A program made the translations under genes and the position numbers. The notes under the pieces are model-generated. The model saw only the letters and a list, made by a program, of their open reading frames with translations. It did no database searches and had not been told where the DNA came from. DNA of 64,000 bases from the NCBI GenBank assembly GCA_963710645.1, contig CAVQBD010000009.1, positions 868,001 to 932,000 on the forward strand. Direction: 5' to 3'. The stretch is from FEB-10 sp963710645 (GTDB taxonomy: Bacteria; Acidobacteriota; Thermoanaerobaculia; Thermoanaerobaculales; Sulfomarinibacteraceae). Of this stretch, positions 41,100-50,289 are shown in pieces. The first letter of the stretch is position 1. The number at the start of each line of letters is the position of its first letter.

Positions 41100-42611
41100 C
41101 TACTGGTCCAGTTTGAGGATGGCGAAGAAGGAACGGTCGGCCCTGGGACGGTAGACGTAGAGCCGCAGATAGCCGCCCTCCTCCACTCGACCGACTTCCG
41201 CGACCAGATCGGTCACCGCAGCGATCTCCTGACCATTGGCCTCGGTGATGACATCGCCGCGCATCAGATTCTCCTCGCCGGCCGGGGACACGGCCTTCAC
41301 CTTGGTGATGACCACCCCGTCCACATCCTCATCCAGGCCGTAGTATTGGCGGGCCCGCCCATCGATATTGGCCACATTGATGCCCACCCGTTCACTGGTC
41401 TCGTCCTCGGCGCGGTCATCAGCGACGGGTTCCACCTCCTCGCCTTCTCGGACGCGCTCTTCGAGTTCGACGGTGAACTTCTGGTAGCTGCCGTTCCGCA
41501 TCACACCCAGGTTGACCTTGGTCCCCGGCGGCATGGCCGAGACGGTGTCGATGAGATCACGGGTGTCCACAACGGGCTTGCCCTCGATGTCCACCACCAC
41601 GTCACCATGGCGGATGCCGCCCTTGTCAGCCGCGTGGTCCTTGATGACCTCCTGTACAAAGGCACCGTCCTTGGAGTCGAGACCGAATGCCTCTTCCTTC
41701 TCCTGGTCCACCGGGCCGACCATGATGCCGAGATACCCCCGCACAACACGGCCGTTCTTACGGAGCTGGGGAAGAATCCTGGTTGCGATGTCGATGGGCA
41801 CCGCGAAGCCCAGGTTCTGGCCACGGGCGTTGATGGCGGTGTTGATTCCCACCACCTCGCCGCGCAGATTGACCAGCGGCCCGCCCGAGTTGCCGAAATT
41901 GATGGCCGCATCGGTCTGGATGAAGTCCTCGAAGGACGAATCAGACAGTCCCAGAACCCGGCCCTTGGCCGAAACCACCCCAACCGTCACGGTGTGATCC
42001 ATGTTGAGCGGGTTGCCTGCGGCGAGCACCCACTCGCCCACTCGGAGCTGCTCCGCATTTCCGAGATGCAGAAAGGGGAAGTCCCGATCCGGTTCAGCGA
42101 CTTTGAGCAAAGCCAGGTCGGTGGCCGGATCACGCCCCACCACGTCCACCAGATACCTGTTTCCATCGGACAGCTGAACTTCGATCTTGTCGGCATCCTC
42201 GATGACGTGGTTGTTGGTCAGAAGCTCGCCCGAGGCGGAGATGAAGAAGCCGGAACCGGACGACCTGCGCACCATGGGCTCGGAATCCTGTTCCTGCTCC
42301 GGACCCATCCTCGGGCCGAAAAAGAAGTGGAACGGATCATTGGGCATTTCACGCTGGCTCCCGCGATCGGAAACCTCTCGGGAATACACCGAGACCACCG
42401 ACGGAATCACCTGATCCGCCAGCGAGACGAAGTTCGGCACCCCGTAGTTCTGAGCCTCCGCCTGCGGCGCTGGCGCGGGGACCGGATCGGGCGGCCGGTC
42501 AGCGTTGGCTGGAATCGTGACGTTAAGAGCGCCGGCAATCACCATGCCGAACAAAACCGCGGCGACGACCACGGCAGCGAGGGAAAATAGACTGGTCTTC
42601 TCAGAGATCAT
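41100..42611 (-). CDS. Periplasmic serine protease/chaperone of the HtrA (DegP/DegQ) family
   Basis: HtrA proteases degrade damaged envelope proteins. I chose ATG 42611 for the GGAGG site upstream; the frame is open to 42803 but without support. The 503-residue product has an N-terminal membrane anchor or signal (LFSLAAVVVAAVLFGMVIAGAL). The trypsin-like domain carries its triad as His in LLTNNHVIED (about 133), Asp in DPATDLALLKV (about 163) and Ser in INFGNSGGPLV (about 240). Two PDZ domains follow (about 300-385 with YLGIMVGPV and GGIRHGDVVVDIEGK; about 410-500 with GDVITEANGQEI). The Ser motif is intact. It is monocistronic, with its own terminator. Confidence 0.95.
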   Translation of the reverse strand: MISEKTSLFSLAAVVVAAVLFGMVIAGALNVTIPANADRPPDPVPAPAPQAEAQNYGVPNFVSLADQVIPSVVSVYSREVSDRGSQREMPNDPFHFFFGPRMGPEQEQDSEPMVRRSSGSGFFISASGELLTNNHVIEDADKIEVQLSDGNRYLVDVVGRDPATDLALLKVAEPDRDFPFLHLGNAEQLRVGEWVLAAGNPLNMDHTVTVGVVSAKGRVLGLSDSSFEDFIQTDAAINFGNSGGPLVNLRGEVVGINTAINARGQNLGFAVPIDIATRILPQLRKNGRVVRGYLGIMVGPVDQEKEEAFGLDSKDGAFVQEVIKDHAADKGGIRHGDVVVDIEGKPVVDTRDLIDTVSAMPPGTKVNLGVMRNGSYQKFTVELEERVREGEEVEPVADDRAEDETSERVGINVANIDGRARQYYGLDEDVDGVVITKVKAVSPAGEENLMRGDVITEANGQEIAAVTDLVAEVGRVEEGGYLRLYVYRPRADRSFFAILKLDQ

Positions 42612-42821
42612 TTGGTTGGCCTCCAGTGAATCGGGAAACGCGGACGCGCGTCCCACCATTCTCCCTAACAGCAAAAACGCTGCCAGGTTTCCGAATCGAC
42701 CGCCGATTTTCGAATCGGCTGTTCCCCGCGGTCTTTTTGGCTGGCCAGCCAGGCCCATAACCCGACGACACGGTTCTTGTCTGCCAATTTGGCATTGCTG
42801 CAATCAATGCGGTGACGTTCC

Positions 42822-43937
42822 TCAGGTCTTGGCAACCCGAATCTGGTTCTTGCCCTGAGCCTTCGCCTCGTACATGGCCTGATCCGCGGCCCGCAGCAGG
42901 AGGTTCTTCTTGAGGTCGATGTTGCCGTCTCTGGAAAGATGGATCGGATAGACCGCAGTCCCGATGGATGTGGTGAGCGGTTCCCGCCAGTAGATCGGGC
43001 CCTCGGCCCACGAAAAGGAGCCCTGCAGGAAGGCGGTGTTGGACAACGCCGCCTGGATGTCCTTGGCCACGATCAGCGCCCGTTCCACGTCGTGGTCCGG
43101 CAGGATGATCACGAACTCGTCACCCCCGTACCGCGCCAACGTCGCATTGGGCACCGTCACGGTCTGTTTGAGCATGTATCCGAACTCTTTCAGAACCTGG
43201 GAGCCGGCGAGGTGACCGTGGGTGTCATTGACACCCTTGAAATCGTCCAGGTCGAGGAAAATCAGCGCCACCGTGGACTGGGTCACGTCGGCCCGGATCA
43301 AATCCTCGGTCAGACGATGGTGGAAGAACCGGTCATTGTGAAGTCCCGTCAGATCATCCCTGCGAGCCATTTCGTTGGCCCGCTGCGCGTCAAGCAAGTT
43401 TTCGATGGACACCGAGGTATACCGCGCGAAGATCTCCAGCAGCTTCAGGTCACGTTCGGTGTAACGCTCGTCCGTCTGTCGGTTTACCAGTTCGAGCACG
43501 CCGCACACCGTCCGCTCGATGCGAATCGGCACCGCCACCGCACACGACGTCCGAAATTCGTGCCGCTCGTCGAACTTCGAGTAGAAGTTCGGGTCCTGTT
43601 CGGGATCGTTCATCAGATACGGCTCTCCGGTGCGATAGACGTGGCCCACCACTCCTCGGTCGGCGCGGAGGCTCTGACCCAACAGATCAGCCGCGGCCGG
43701 GCCAAAGGACGCAACGAAGTACAACAGGGTTTCGGCGGCGGTTTCACCACGTTCGAAGGGTCGATCCATCAGAATCGAACCCGCCGAGGAGGGCACGAAG
43801 TCGTTCGCCTTGTTCAGGATCTCCGACAGAAATGAACTGAACTGTAGCTGGGACAGTGAAAAGACGGAGTATCGGCGGCGATCAAGAAACGGATCGAGAT
43901 CGTCGGCTGGGAGACTGTAAACCTCCGGCTCAGTCAT
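42822..43937 (-). CDS. GAF-GGDEF diguanylate cyclase
   Basis: This is a predicted c-di-GMP synthase of 371 residues. An N-terminal GAF-type sensor domain (about 25-185) contains GVVGHVYRTGEPYLMND and CAVAVPIRIERTVCGVLELVNRQ. The GGDEF domain (about 200-368) has DDLTGLHNDRFFHHRL, the metal-binding FLDLDDFKGVND and an intact RYGGDEFVIIL at about 269-279. No RxxD inhibitory site precedes GGDEF. Residues 335-368 carry SIGTAVYP and ADQAMYEAKAQGKN. ATG 43937 is chosen because TACACT lies 6 nt upstream and no Shine-Dalgarno is present; a frame back to 43997 is open. No membrane segment is seen, so it is cytoplasmic. Confidence 0.93.
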   Translation of the reverse strand: MTEPEVYSLPADDLDPFLDRRRYSVFSLSQLQFSSFLSEILNKANDFVPSSAGSILMDRPFERGETAAETLLYFVASFGPAAADLLGQSLRADRGVVGHVYRTGEPYLMNDPEQDPNFYSKFDERHEFRTSCAVAVPIRIERTVCGVLELVNRQTDERYTERDLKLLEIFARYTSVSIENLLDAQRANEMARRDDLTGLHNDRFFHHRLTEDLIRADVTQSTVALIFLDLDDFKGVNDTHGHLAGSQVLKEFGYMLKQTVTVPNATLARYGGDEFVIILPDHDVERALIVAKDIQAALSNTAFLQGSFSWAEGPIYWREPLTTSIGTAVYPIHLSRDGNIDLKKNLLLRAADQAMYEAKAQGKNQIRVAKT

Positions 43938-43943
43938 ACTCCG

Positions 43944-43949
43944 AGTGTA
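43944..43949 (-). promoter_or_regulatory. -10-like hexamer of a leaderless GGDEF-gene mRNA
   Basis: TACACT on the minus strand ends 6 nt before ATG 43937. TTGATC lies 18 nt further upstream as a possible -35. Confidence 0.42.
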
Positions 43950-44012
43950 CCCGACAAGGCCAGTTTTGATCAGGGTTGAAACGGCTTTGCTCCCCAAACG
44001 CCAATGGGACTA

Positions 44013-44065
44013 CTCAATTCTCTTGGTCGATCTCCTGTCCGTGGAGATCGACCAAGAGAATTGAG
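44013..44065. terminator. Perfect 23-bp stem-loop after batD
   Basis: Arms 44013-44035 and 44043-44065 are exact reverse complements with a 7-nt loop (TGTCCGT). It lies one base after the batD stop codon and upstream of the GGDEF gene. No T-tract follows, but the position fits termination of the bat operon. Confidence 0.7.
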
Positions 44066-44066
44066 C

Positions 44067-45728
44067 TCAACCGCGGCGCATCAAACGACGGAGGCGATCC
44101 TCGAGATCGAGGATCGTCTCGCTGTGGTCGGCCCGACCTGGAGCAAAACGGACAGCCTCGAGCTCCCGCCGCAGCTCCTCCATATTCACTTGGAGTCCCT
44201 TCCGGTCACCACGCGCGCGAACGTCCATCCACCATCTCTCGAGGGTCACGTGGAGTTCGCGCGCCCGGTCCGCGGGACTCTGACCCGCCACGCGCGGCGG
44301 TATGACGCTCTTGGAGCGCCAACTCACAGTCCACACCATCAGCCCACCAAGCACCACTCCCAGACCGAGGGCCCCAACCAACCACATCCAGAGGTGTTCA
44401 GCCTCCAGATCCCCACTGCCGCCGTCCTCCTCGCCACTCGGGTCGCTCGCCGCTCCAGCCGCGTCCTCGGGGGTTGGGACCCCCGGGGTCGGCGTGGGGG
44501 GCGGCGGCTTCACCGTGAGCGTCAGCGGCCCGAGGGTCTGGCTTCCATAAGCACCCGCTGCAATGTTGAAGACCGCCAGCTCCACCGGCTCCAGAATCAG
44601 CTCACCCCACGTCCTCGGCACCACCGTCAGGCGCCAGGTTCTGGAACCGTGGATTCCCGCATCGTTGACCTTCACACTGCTGGATTCCTCAGGGGGATAG
44701 GTCTCACAACCGTCGCAGCTCGGCCACATGGGCGGCGTGTCCACCAGGGGTAGATTGCCCGTGCCCGACAGAGTGATGGTCAGCACCGCCGATTCTCCAA
44801 ATTCGATCTCGGTGGGTTGAAGCGACGTCTTGTATCTCAGATCACCCACCGCGCCGGCGAAACCCGGCGGCGGAACGGGTCGGTTCGCCACCGCGATCTT
44901 GATTTCCGCCGTCGAGCGCTCCACCACTTGTCCGGGGTCGAGGAAGCCGACGGATCGGGCGCCGATTCGCGCGCGCACCTCGGGCAGCACCAACTCGCCG
45001 GTCTTGAGCGGAACCAGCACGTGGCGGGACACGATGAACCGGTTGTAGCGCACCCCGTCCACCTCCACCGGCTCAGGGGTGATCTGGTCCGGTGGTTCCA
45101 CCCGCTGCGCCCACCAGCCCGGGTAACTGGGCGCCTCCTCCCAGCCGAACTCATCCACCGCGGCGGTGGTGTCGAGAACAACGGTGGCCGTCACCGGTTG
45201 GCCGAGGACGACCTTCCTGGAACTCGCGAGGTGGCGCAGCACCACCTGTGCCTTCTGGGGAGCCCTCCGCCGCCCGAAAATGTCGCCAAATGGATCGGAG
45301 GGATAGGGGGAAACACTTCGGCCTCGCCGCGGGGGCTGCAGGCTGCCGGGAGCCACCTCGACCTTCAGGACCGGCTCGCTAAGTACGGCGCCGCCCACCG
45401 CGATGGTGACCGGACCCACCGACGCCGATCCCTCGGCTCCGGCGCGAACCACATAGCTGAAGCTGACGGTGGTTGTGGACACCCCGTTGACGAAGCTGAA
45501 CTCGTGGCCGCGCGATGGGCCGGCCACCACCGTCAGGTTGTCGAGCGTCCCGAGCTCCGGGGCCGATACGTCGGACGCCGGGTCATGGACCTTGACTACC
45601 AGCCGGGCGGTGTCCTCGACACCAAATCTCTCGGGCTCGAAACGGACCTCCAGCCTCGGATCTGCAGCCGACAGCGCTCCGGCGGCGAGGAGAGTGATCG
45701 TCGCCACAAGGAGTCGCGAGTGCCTCAC
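44067..45728 (-). CDS. batD: BatD-like membrane protein
   Basis: BatD proteins are exported proteins of Bat (aerotolerance) operons; their biochemical role is unclear. The 553-residue product has a signal peptide (LLVATITLLAAGALSAA). Immunoglobulin-like beta domains follow (about 24-400; GQPVTATVVLDTTAAVDEF, FGESAVLTITLSGTGNLP), with a Pro/Thr linker (PPPPTPTPGVPTPE). A membrane helix lies near 448-468 (MWLVGALGLGVVLGGLMVW), then a short cytoplasmic helical tail. The length and plan match BatD. It is the last gene of the operon, overlapping the BatB/C gene by 4 nt. Confidence 0.88.
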   Translation of the reverse strand: MRHSRLLVATITLLAAGALSAADPRLEVRFEPERFGVEDTARLVVKVHDPASDVSAPELGTLDNLTVVAGPSRGHEFSFVNGVSTTTVSFSYVVRAGAEGSASVGPVTIAVGGAVLSEPVLKVEVAPGSLQPPRRGRSVSPYPSDPFGDIFGRRRAPQKAQVVLRHLASSRKVVLGQPVTATVVLDTTAAVDEFGWEEAPSYPGWWAQRVEPPDQITPEPVEVDGVRYNRFIVSRHVLVPLKTGELVLPEVRARIGARSVGFLDPGQVVERSTAEIKIAVANRPVPPPGFAGAVGDLRYKTSLQPTEIEFGESAVLTITLSGTGNLPLVDTPPMWPSCDGCETYPPEESSSVKVNDAGIHGSRTWRLTVVPRTWGELILEPVELAVFNIAAGAYGSQTLGPLTLTVKPPPPTPTPGVPTPEDAAGAASDPSGEEDGGSGDLEAEHLWMWLVGALGLGVVLGGLMVWTVSWRSKSVIPPRVAGQSPADRARELHVTLERWWMDVRARGDRKGLQVNMEELRRELEAVRFAPGRADHSETILDLEDRLRRLMRRG

Positions 45729-47476
45729 CAGTCCTTCTCCACCGACGAGGATGCCGGCGTTGGAGATTGCATGGCTTCGCGAGCTTCGGCCTCGGCTCGA
45801 TCCAGCGCCGAGTACAGCGGCTCGTTGAGTGGAGTGGGCGTGGGCGTGGGCGCGGCGCCACCCTGGCCGGTCGACGGCGAGGGCGTTGGCGTCGGTTGGT
45901 CTTGCTGCTGGTCCTGCTGCTGTTGTTCTTGCTGCTGTTCGTCTTCGTCGTTCTGCTGTTCTTGCTGTTGTTCTTGTTGCTGTTCCATGAGCTTGAGCGC
46001 AAGCTCGTAATTGCGCTTGACGTCAGGGTTGTCGGAGTCCACCAGCAGAGCCTCGCGCAGCATTTCAACCGCTCGTTGAGCCTGCCCCTGGGTCAGAGAC
46101 GCTGTGCCTCCGTTGTAGGCCGCGCCGTCCACGCCGGTCTCGTGGGCTCTGGCGAGTAGGGGATCCGCAGACTGCACATCACCGGCGGCGGCAAGAGCGG
46201 TTCCCAGATCGAACAGCCGTTCGGGCTCATCCGGTTTCAGGGCTGCGGCTCCTGCGAAATCCCGGACCGCGGTCTCCAGATCGCCGGATTCGAAGCTCGA
46301 CGCCCCGCTTCGTGCGAGTCGGCGACTGCCGCCGGGTATGAGCCTCTGCCACCAGGGAGCCTCGGGCAGGACCTGCTCCACCGGCTGCGTGTCACCCGCG
46401 GCGGGCGGACCGTCGGGCGCTCCCGGTGGCTGCTGCGCGGTGGCCGATCCGGGCAGCCACAGCATGGCAATCACCGCCGCCACCGCGAGTCGACGCCAGG
46501 GAGTCATGGCGAATGCGGCCACCAGCAGCAGCGCCGCCAACGCGAGGAAGATGGGGAATCGCTCCACCCGCTGCACCGTGCGATTCGCCTCGACCTCTCG
46601 CGTCCGCAGCTCCTCCACAGCCACCACCAGACTGTGGCCGACGTCGCGATCCTCGAGATCGAGAACGTCTCCGCCCGCAGCATCTGCGATGTCACGCAAC
46701 ACACCCGGCTGCGCGCGGGTGACCACCGGCTGACCTCCGGAATCACGCTTGTACTGGACGCCGCCGCTTCCCGACGGGACCGGAATCGGTCCTCCGGCCT
46801 CGGTTCCCGCCATCACCGCGAGAACCCCGACGGACGCGTCTTTCAGAGCACGAGAGGCCCCTTCCACATTGCCCTGCAGGTTTTCGCCATCGGTGATCAG
46901 AATCAGAACCCTTCCCTCACCTTCGGTTGGCAACAGTCGAAGCGCCGCAGCGGCGGCCGTCTCCATGTTCGATCCGGGTCGTCCCACCATGCCGGGATGG
47001 ACGCCATCGAGAAAGACCGAGACGGCACTCAGATCGGTGGTCAACGGCACCAACGGATACGCCTCTCCTGCGAAGACGACCACGCCGATTCGATTACCCT
47101 CCAACGCCGGCAGCACCTGCTTCAGCACCTCGAGCCCTCGCTTTAAACGCGACGGCCGAACATCGGGACACAACATGGAATCGGAAACGTCCACCGCCAC
47201 CACGAGGTCACGAGTACGGACCGATTCCTGGGCCGGCAACTCACCCCACTGGGGTCGCGCCAGCGCCACTACAATCAGCGCCCCGGCTCCGCACCACGCG
47301 AGCATGCGAAGCAGGCCGGTGGAGGGCGTTCCACCCATGACGCGGTCCCAAACCCCCGGTGAGGCCAGCTTTCGTTGCTGGAGCACGCGCCGGCGATTTC
47401 TGAACACCGCCAACACCGCGGCGGCGGCCGGGAGCAGCAACAGCCACAGGGCCGGGGAGTTGGCAAGGCTCACCAT
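45725..47476 (-). CDS. VWA-TPR protein, BatB/BatC fusion
   Basis: The 583-residue product combines two usually separate Bat proteins. The N-terminal part resembles BatB: two membrane helices (about 5-22 and 55-72), then a von Willebrand factor A domain with the MIDAS motif DVSDS (about 93-97), further conserved residues in PLTTD and ITDGEN, and a third membrane helix near 310-335. The C-terminal part resembles BatC: TPR-type helices (about 395-480; LFDLGTALAAAGDVQSADPLLARAH), then a Gln-rich stretch (about 495-530) and a Thr/Pro linker. ATG 47476 overlaps the batA stop by 7 nt. A longer frame back to 48643 only runs antiparallel to batA coding and is rejected. Confidence 0.88.
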   Translation of the reverse strand: MVSLANSPALWLLLLPAAAAVLAVFRNRRRVLQQRKLASPGVWDRVMGGTPSTGLLRMLAWCGAGALIVVALARPQWGELPAQESVRTRDLVVAVDVSDSMLCPDVRPSRLKRGLEVLKQVLPALEGNRIGVVVFAGEAYPLVPLTTDLSAVSVFLDGVHPGMVGRPGSNMETAAAAALRLLPTEGEGRVLILITDGENLQGNVEGASRALKDASVGVLAVMAGTEAGGPIPVPSGSGGVQYKRDSGGQPVVTRAQPGVLRDIADAAGGDVLDLEDRDVGHSLVVAVEELRTREVEANRTVQRVERFPIFLALAALLLVAAFAMTPWRRLAVAAVIAMLWLPGSATAQQPPGAPDGPPAAGDTQPVEQVLPEAPWWQRLIPGGSRRLARSGASSFESGDLETAVRDFAGAAALKPDEPERLFDLGTALAAAGDVQSADPLLARAHETGVDGAAYNGGTASLTQGQAQRAVEMLREALLVDSDNPDVKRNYELALKLMEQQQEQQQEQQNDEDEQQQEQQQQDQQQDQPTPTPSPSTGQGGAAPTPTPTPLNEPLYSALDRAEAEAREAMQSPTPASSSVEKDW

Positions 47477-48468
47477 GGCGTGTTCCCTGCTACGCCCTCG
47501 AGCAGGACGCCGGCCATCAGCAGAGCCAGCGCCGCCAACGCCCACGGTTCGAATTTCTCGCGATACCGCACCAACCGGGTCGAGGTGAACTCCGTCTTCT
47601 CGAGAGCATCGATCTGGGCAAACACGGCTTCCAGCGCCTTGGGATCCCTGGCCAGGAATGAATGGCCCCCGGACTGCCGCGAAATCTCGGCCAACAATTC
47701 CGGGTTGATGTCCACCTCCACCTGCACGATCCTTTGTCGGATGCGGCCGGTGCGGGGATCTCTCTCCCGGACAGGAATGGGAACCTTGCCTCCCCGGCCC
47801 ACCAACACGGTGTGGACGGTGATGCCCTCCTCGGACGCCAGTTGGGCGGCGGACATGGGATCCAGCTGGCCGGCATTGCTTGATCCATCGGTCACCAGCA
47901 CGATCACCTTGGATTGGGCCTCGGAGCTCCGCAGCCGGTTGACCGCTGTTCCCAGACCCAGCCCGATCGCCGTCCCGTCGGGCAAGGTGTCGAGCTCCAC
48001 CTGATCCAGAAGATGCTGAACCACATCGTGATCGAGAGTCAGCGGGCACATGGTCACGGCGGCGCCGGCAAAGATCACCAACCCGATCCGATCGTTGGCC
48101 CGCCGTCCGACGAATCGGCCAATAACTTCCTTGGCCACCCCCAGCCGGTCGGTGGGTTTGAAGTCCAGCGCGGCCATTGAACCTGACACGTCGAGGGCCA
48201 CCACGAGGTCCACACCCTCGGCATGCTCCAGCCGACGTGAAAGCACCTCCTGCGGTCTGGCGAGCGATACAGCCAATGGCACCAGCGCGGCTGCGGCCAA
48301 CAGCCCGGCCAGGGTCGTGCGACCCAAAACCCAGGCACCGCTCGCCGGAGCTCGTTCGAGATCCGGGAACGGGAATCGCTGCCACTTGCGGCGAGTCAGC
48401 CAGAGCATGACCGCCAACACCGCAACTGCGATCAGTGCGAGCCACGCCGGTGCCGCCAGCCGCATCAT
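47470..48468 (-). CDS. batA: VWA-domain protein BatA
   Basis: The 332-residue product has the BatA plan: two N-terminal membrane helices (about 7-24 and 50-70), a VWA domain with intact MIDAS (VVALDVSGSMAA, about 88-99; PLTLDHD; LVTDGSSN), and a C-terminal membrane helix (about 305-325). VWA domains bind protein partners through a metal ion, here on the periplasmic face. The start ATG 48468 has GGAGG 7 nt upstream and overlaps the upstream stop (ATGA); ATG 48465 follows directly. With MoxR and DUF58 upstream the operon fits the MoxR-Bat type, tied to envelope stress or aerotolerance in some bacteria. Confidence 0.92.
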   Translation of the reverse strand: MMRLAAPAWLALIAVAVLAVMLWLTRRKWQRFPFPDLERAPASGAWVLGRTTLAGLLAAAALVPLAVSLARPQEVLSRRLEHAEGVDLVVALDVSGSMAALDFKPTDRLGVAKEVIGRFVGRRANDRIGLVIFAGAAVTMCPLTLDHDVVQHLLDQVELDTLPDGTAIGLGLGTAVNRLRSSEAQSKVIVLVTDGSSNAGQLDPMSAAQLASEEGITVHTVLVGRGGKVPIPVRERDPRTGRIRQRIVQVEVDINPELLAEISRQSGGHSFLARDPKALEAVFAQIDALEKTEFTSTRLVRYREKFEPWALAALALLMAGVLLEGVAGNTPW

Positions 48469-49412
48469 GACGCCGCCTCCACCGACTCCTCGTCGGCGGT
48501 CGGTGCGAGAAAGAGCTCCAACTCCCGCGCGCCGTCCACGGCCATGAAGATGGCCTGGCGCAATTCGGCGTCTGGAATCCGGCTGCGTCCGAATCGCACG
48601 CCATCCACAATCCCCATGACGCGGTGGATGCTTCGTTGCACACCCTCCGGCCAACGCCGCGCCCGGGCGAGCACCCGCAGCTCGAAGGATGTCATCTCCT
48701 GGGCCGGCTCGCCGGTCCTCCGCTCCAGGTATCGGCGAAAACCGCCCGCAAGCTGGTCGCACGCCACTTCGGGGGAGAGTACTCCGAGACGGCTGTCCAG
48801 CTCTCCCGCGAGCCGCGTGAGCTGCTCGAGCGGCGGCAGATCCTCGCCCGTGCCGTCAATCGACGATCCACGACGACGACGCAGCCACCAGTGCTGGGCC
48901 GCGAGGGCCGGAATCAGCACAATCAAAATGGGGACCAGCCACTCCCAGGGCAATCCATGGACACCCAATGGGTCACGCAGAGGCGCCGGCGGCACCTCCT
49001 CGTCCGGCGGCAGGACCGAGGCAACCTCCACCGCCATGTTTCCGCCCGCGGTCAGTGTTTGCACCTCGCCGTCGGGAGGCCGAACCGTGACCTTGATCGC
49101 GGGCAACGCCAACTCGCCAACAGCAAGCGGCGCCAGGGCGAAGGTCCAAGCCGGCGGGCGGGATCCCACAACTTCGTGCGGCCCGTCGACGACGGCCCAC
49201 TCGTCACTCCCCGCCACCTGCACCGTGAGATCTCCCCACAGCCAACCGTCGCCGCCTCTGGCCTGAACGCTGACCGGCACCCGGTCACCCACCGTGACGG
49301 TGGCACCCGGAAGATCAACCTCGATGGTGGGATCTGCGGCCCGGGCCCCGGTTGCAACGGCGAGCACCAAGAGCACCCACAACAGACGCGACAGGGTGGT
49401 GTCACTGCACAC
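48465..49412 (-). CDS. Bat-operon membrane protein, DUF4381-like
   Basis: The 315-residue product has a signal peptide (LLWVLLVLAVATGARA), an extracytoplasmic beta domain (about 27-140; GDRVPVSVQARGGDGWLWG) and a membrane helix near 155-176 (WLVPILIVLIPALAAQHW). A cytoplasmic helical domain (about 190-300) contains LAGGFRRYLERRTGEPAQEMTSFEL and FGRSRIPDAELRQA. The helix plus helical-tail design is like DUF4381 proteins found between DUF58 and BatA genes. It overlaps batA by 4 nt and the DUF58 gene by 11 nt. The name rests on context as much as on sequence. Confidence 0.75.
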   Translation of the reverse strand: MCSDTTLSRLLWVLLVLAVATGARAADPTIEVDLPGATVTVGDRVPVSVQARGGDGWLWGDLTVQVAGSDEWAVVDGPHEVVGSRPPAWTFALAPLAVGELALPAIKVTVRPPDGEVQTLTAGGNMAVEVASVLPPDEEVPPAPLRDPLGVHGLPWEWLVPILIVLIPALAAQHWWLRRRRGSSIDGTGEDLPPLEQLTRLAGELDSRLGVLSPEVACDQLAGGFRRYLERRTGEPAQEMTSFELRVLARARRWPEGVQRSIHRVMGIVDGVRFGRSRIPDAELRQAIFMAVDGARELELFLAPTADEESVEAAS

Positions 49413-50289
49413 GGCGGCGTTCTCGCTCCATGAACATGGATTTCACAGCGGGGAGGTAGTCCTCATCGGTGCTCAGCTCGACGACGTCGATCCCCACCGG
49501 AACCCTATCCTCACGCGGCTCGGGCGCCCCGTGCAACACGGCCCGCCGGCCTCCCTCAAGGTCCACCACCGGCATGGCCCCATCCTTGATGCCTCTCTGC
49601 AGCAGAGGATCGCCCACCCGAACAACAACCACCTCGTGACGCGCCCCGAGCGCCAGCAACTCCCGTCGCGGCATGGCGCAGGAACGGTCCACCACCACCA
49701 CCACCACCCCTCTGCGGCGGAGCATGCGTCCGGCTGCTCGCAGGGCATCGGCCACCGCTGTTCCGCGCCCACCGGGGACCGCGCCCAGGACCTCGCGGAC
49801 CACCCGAAGGCCATGGCGCCATCCGAGCCGCGGAGGAATCACCCGTCGGACGTCATCATCGAAGAGGATGGCACCCACCCGATCACGACGCGCCGCCGCC
49901 AGGGCAAAGAGGCTCGACACCTCGGCAATCAGGTCGTGGATGGTCATCACGCCCGACCCGAAGCGAGTGGATGCGGAGAGGTCCACCACGAGCAGCATGG
50001 TCAGATCCCGTTCCTCGCGAAACCGTTTGACGTGGAGCTCCCCGGTCTTGGCGGTGACGTTCCAGTCGATGGTCCGAACATCGTCTCCGGTGCGATACTC
50101 GCGGACCTCCTCGAACTCAAGCCCGAGCCCACGAAATGCGCTCTGATACTGGCCCGTCAACCCGGCCTGCATGGCCTGCCGGGTGCGGATCTCCAGCCGT
50201 CGCACCTGGGCTCTCAGGTCGGGTCCGGCGTCGTGCACCGGATCCAGCGGCTGAGGTTTGCCCAGATAGGCAAAGAGCCAGGAGATCAC
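49402..50289 (-). CDS. DUF58 family protein
   Basis: This 295-residue cytoplasmic protein has the DUF58 signature GLEFEEVREYRTGDDVRTIDWNVTAKTGELHVKRF (residues about 54-88) and a VWA-like second half with LLVVDLSASTRFG (MIDAS-like D-x-S-x-S), AILFDDDVRRVIPP and VVVVVVDRS. DUF58 proteins accompany MoxR ATPases and Bat VWA proteins, and are thought to be substrates or adaptors. ATG 50289 overlaps the moxR stop (ATGA). The complete DUF58 core makes the family call firm; the function remains unknown. Confidence 0.92.
   Translation of the reverse strand: MISWLFAYLGKPQPLDPVHDAGPDLRAQVRRLEIRTRQAMQAGLTGQYQSAFRGLGLEFEEVREYRTGDDVRTIDWNVTAKTGELHVKRFREERDLTMLLVVDLSASTRFGSGVMTIHDLIAEVSSLFALAAARRDRVGAILFDDDVRRVIPPRLGWRHGLRVVREVLGAVPGGRGTAVADALRAAGRMLRRRGVVVVVVDRSCAMPRRELLALGARHEVVVVRVGDPLLQRGIKDGAMPVVDLEGGRRAVLHGAPEPREDRVPVGIDVVELSTDEDYLPAVKSMFMERERRRVQ

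Noticed and set aside
45725..48643. One 972-residue protein spanning batA and batB/C
   Set aside because: The first 390 residues are an antisense-like reading over batA coding in another frame; the true protein starts at ATG 47476, overlapping the batA stop.
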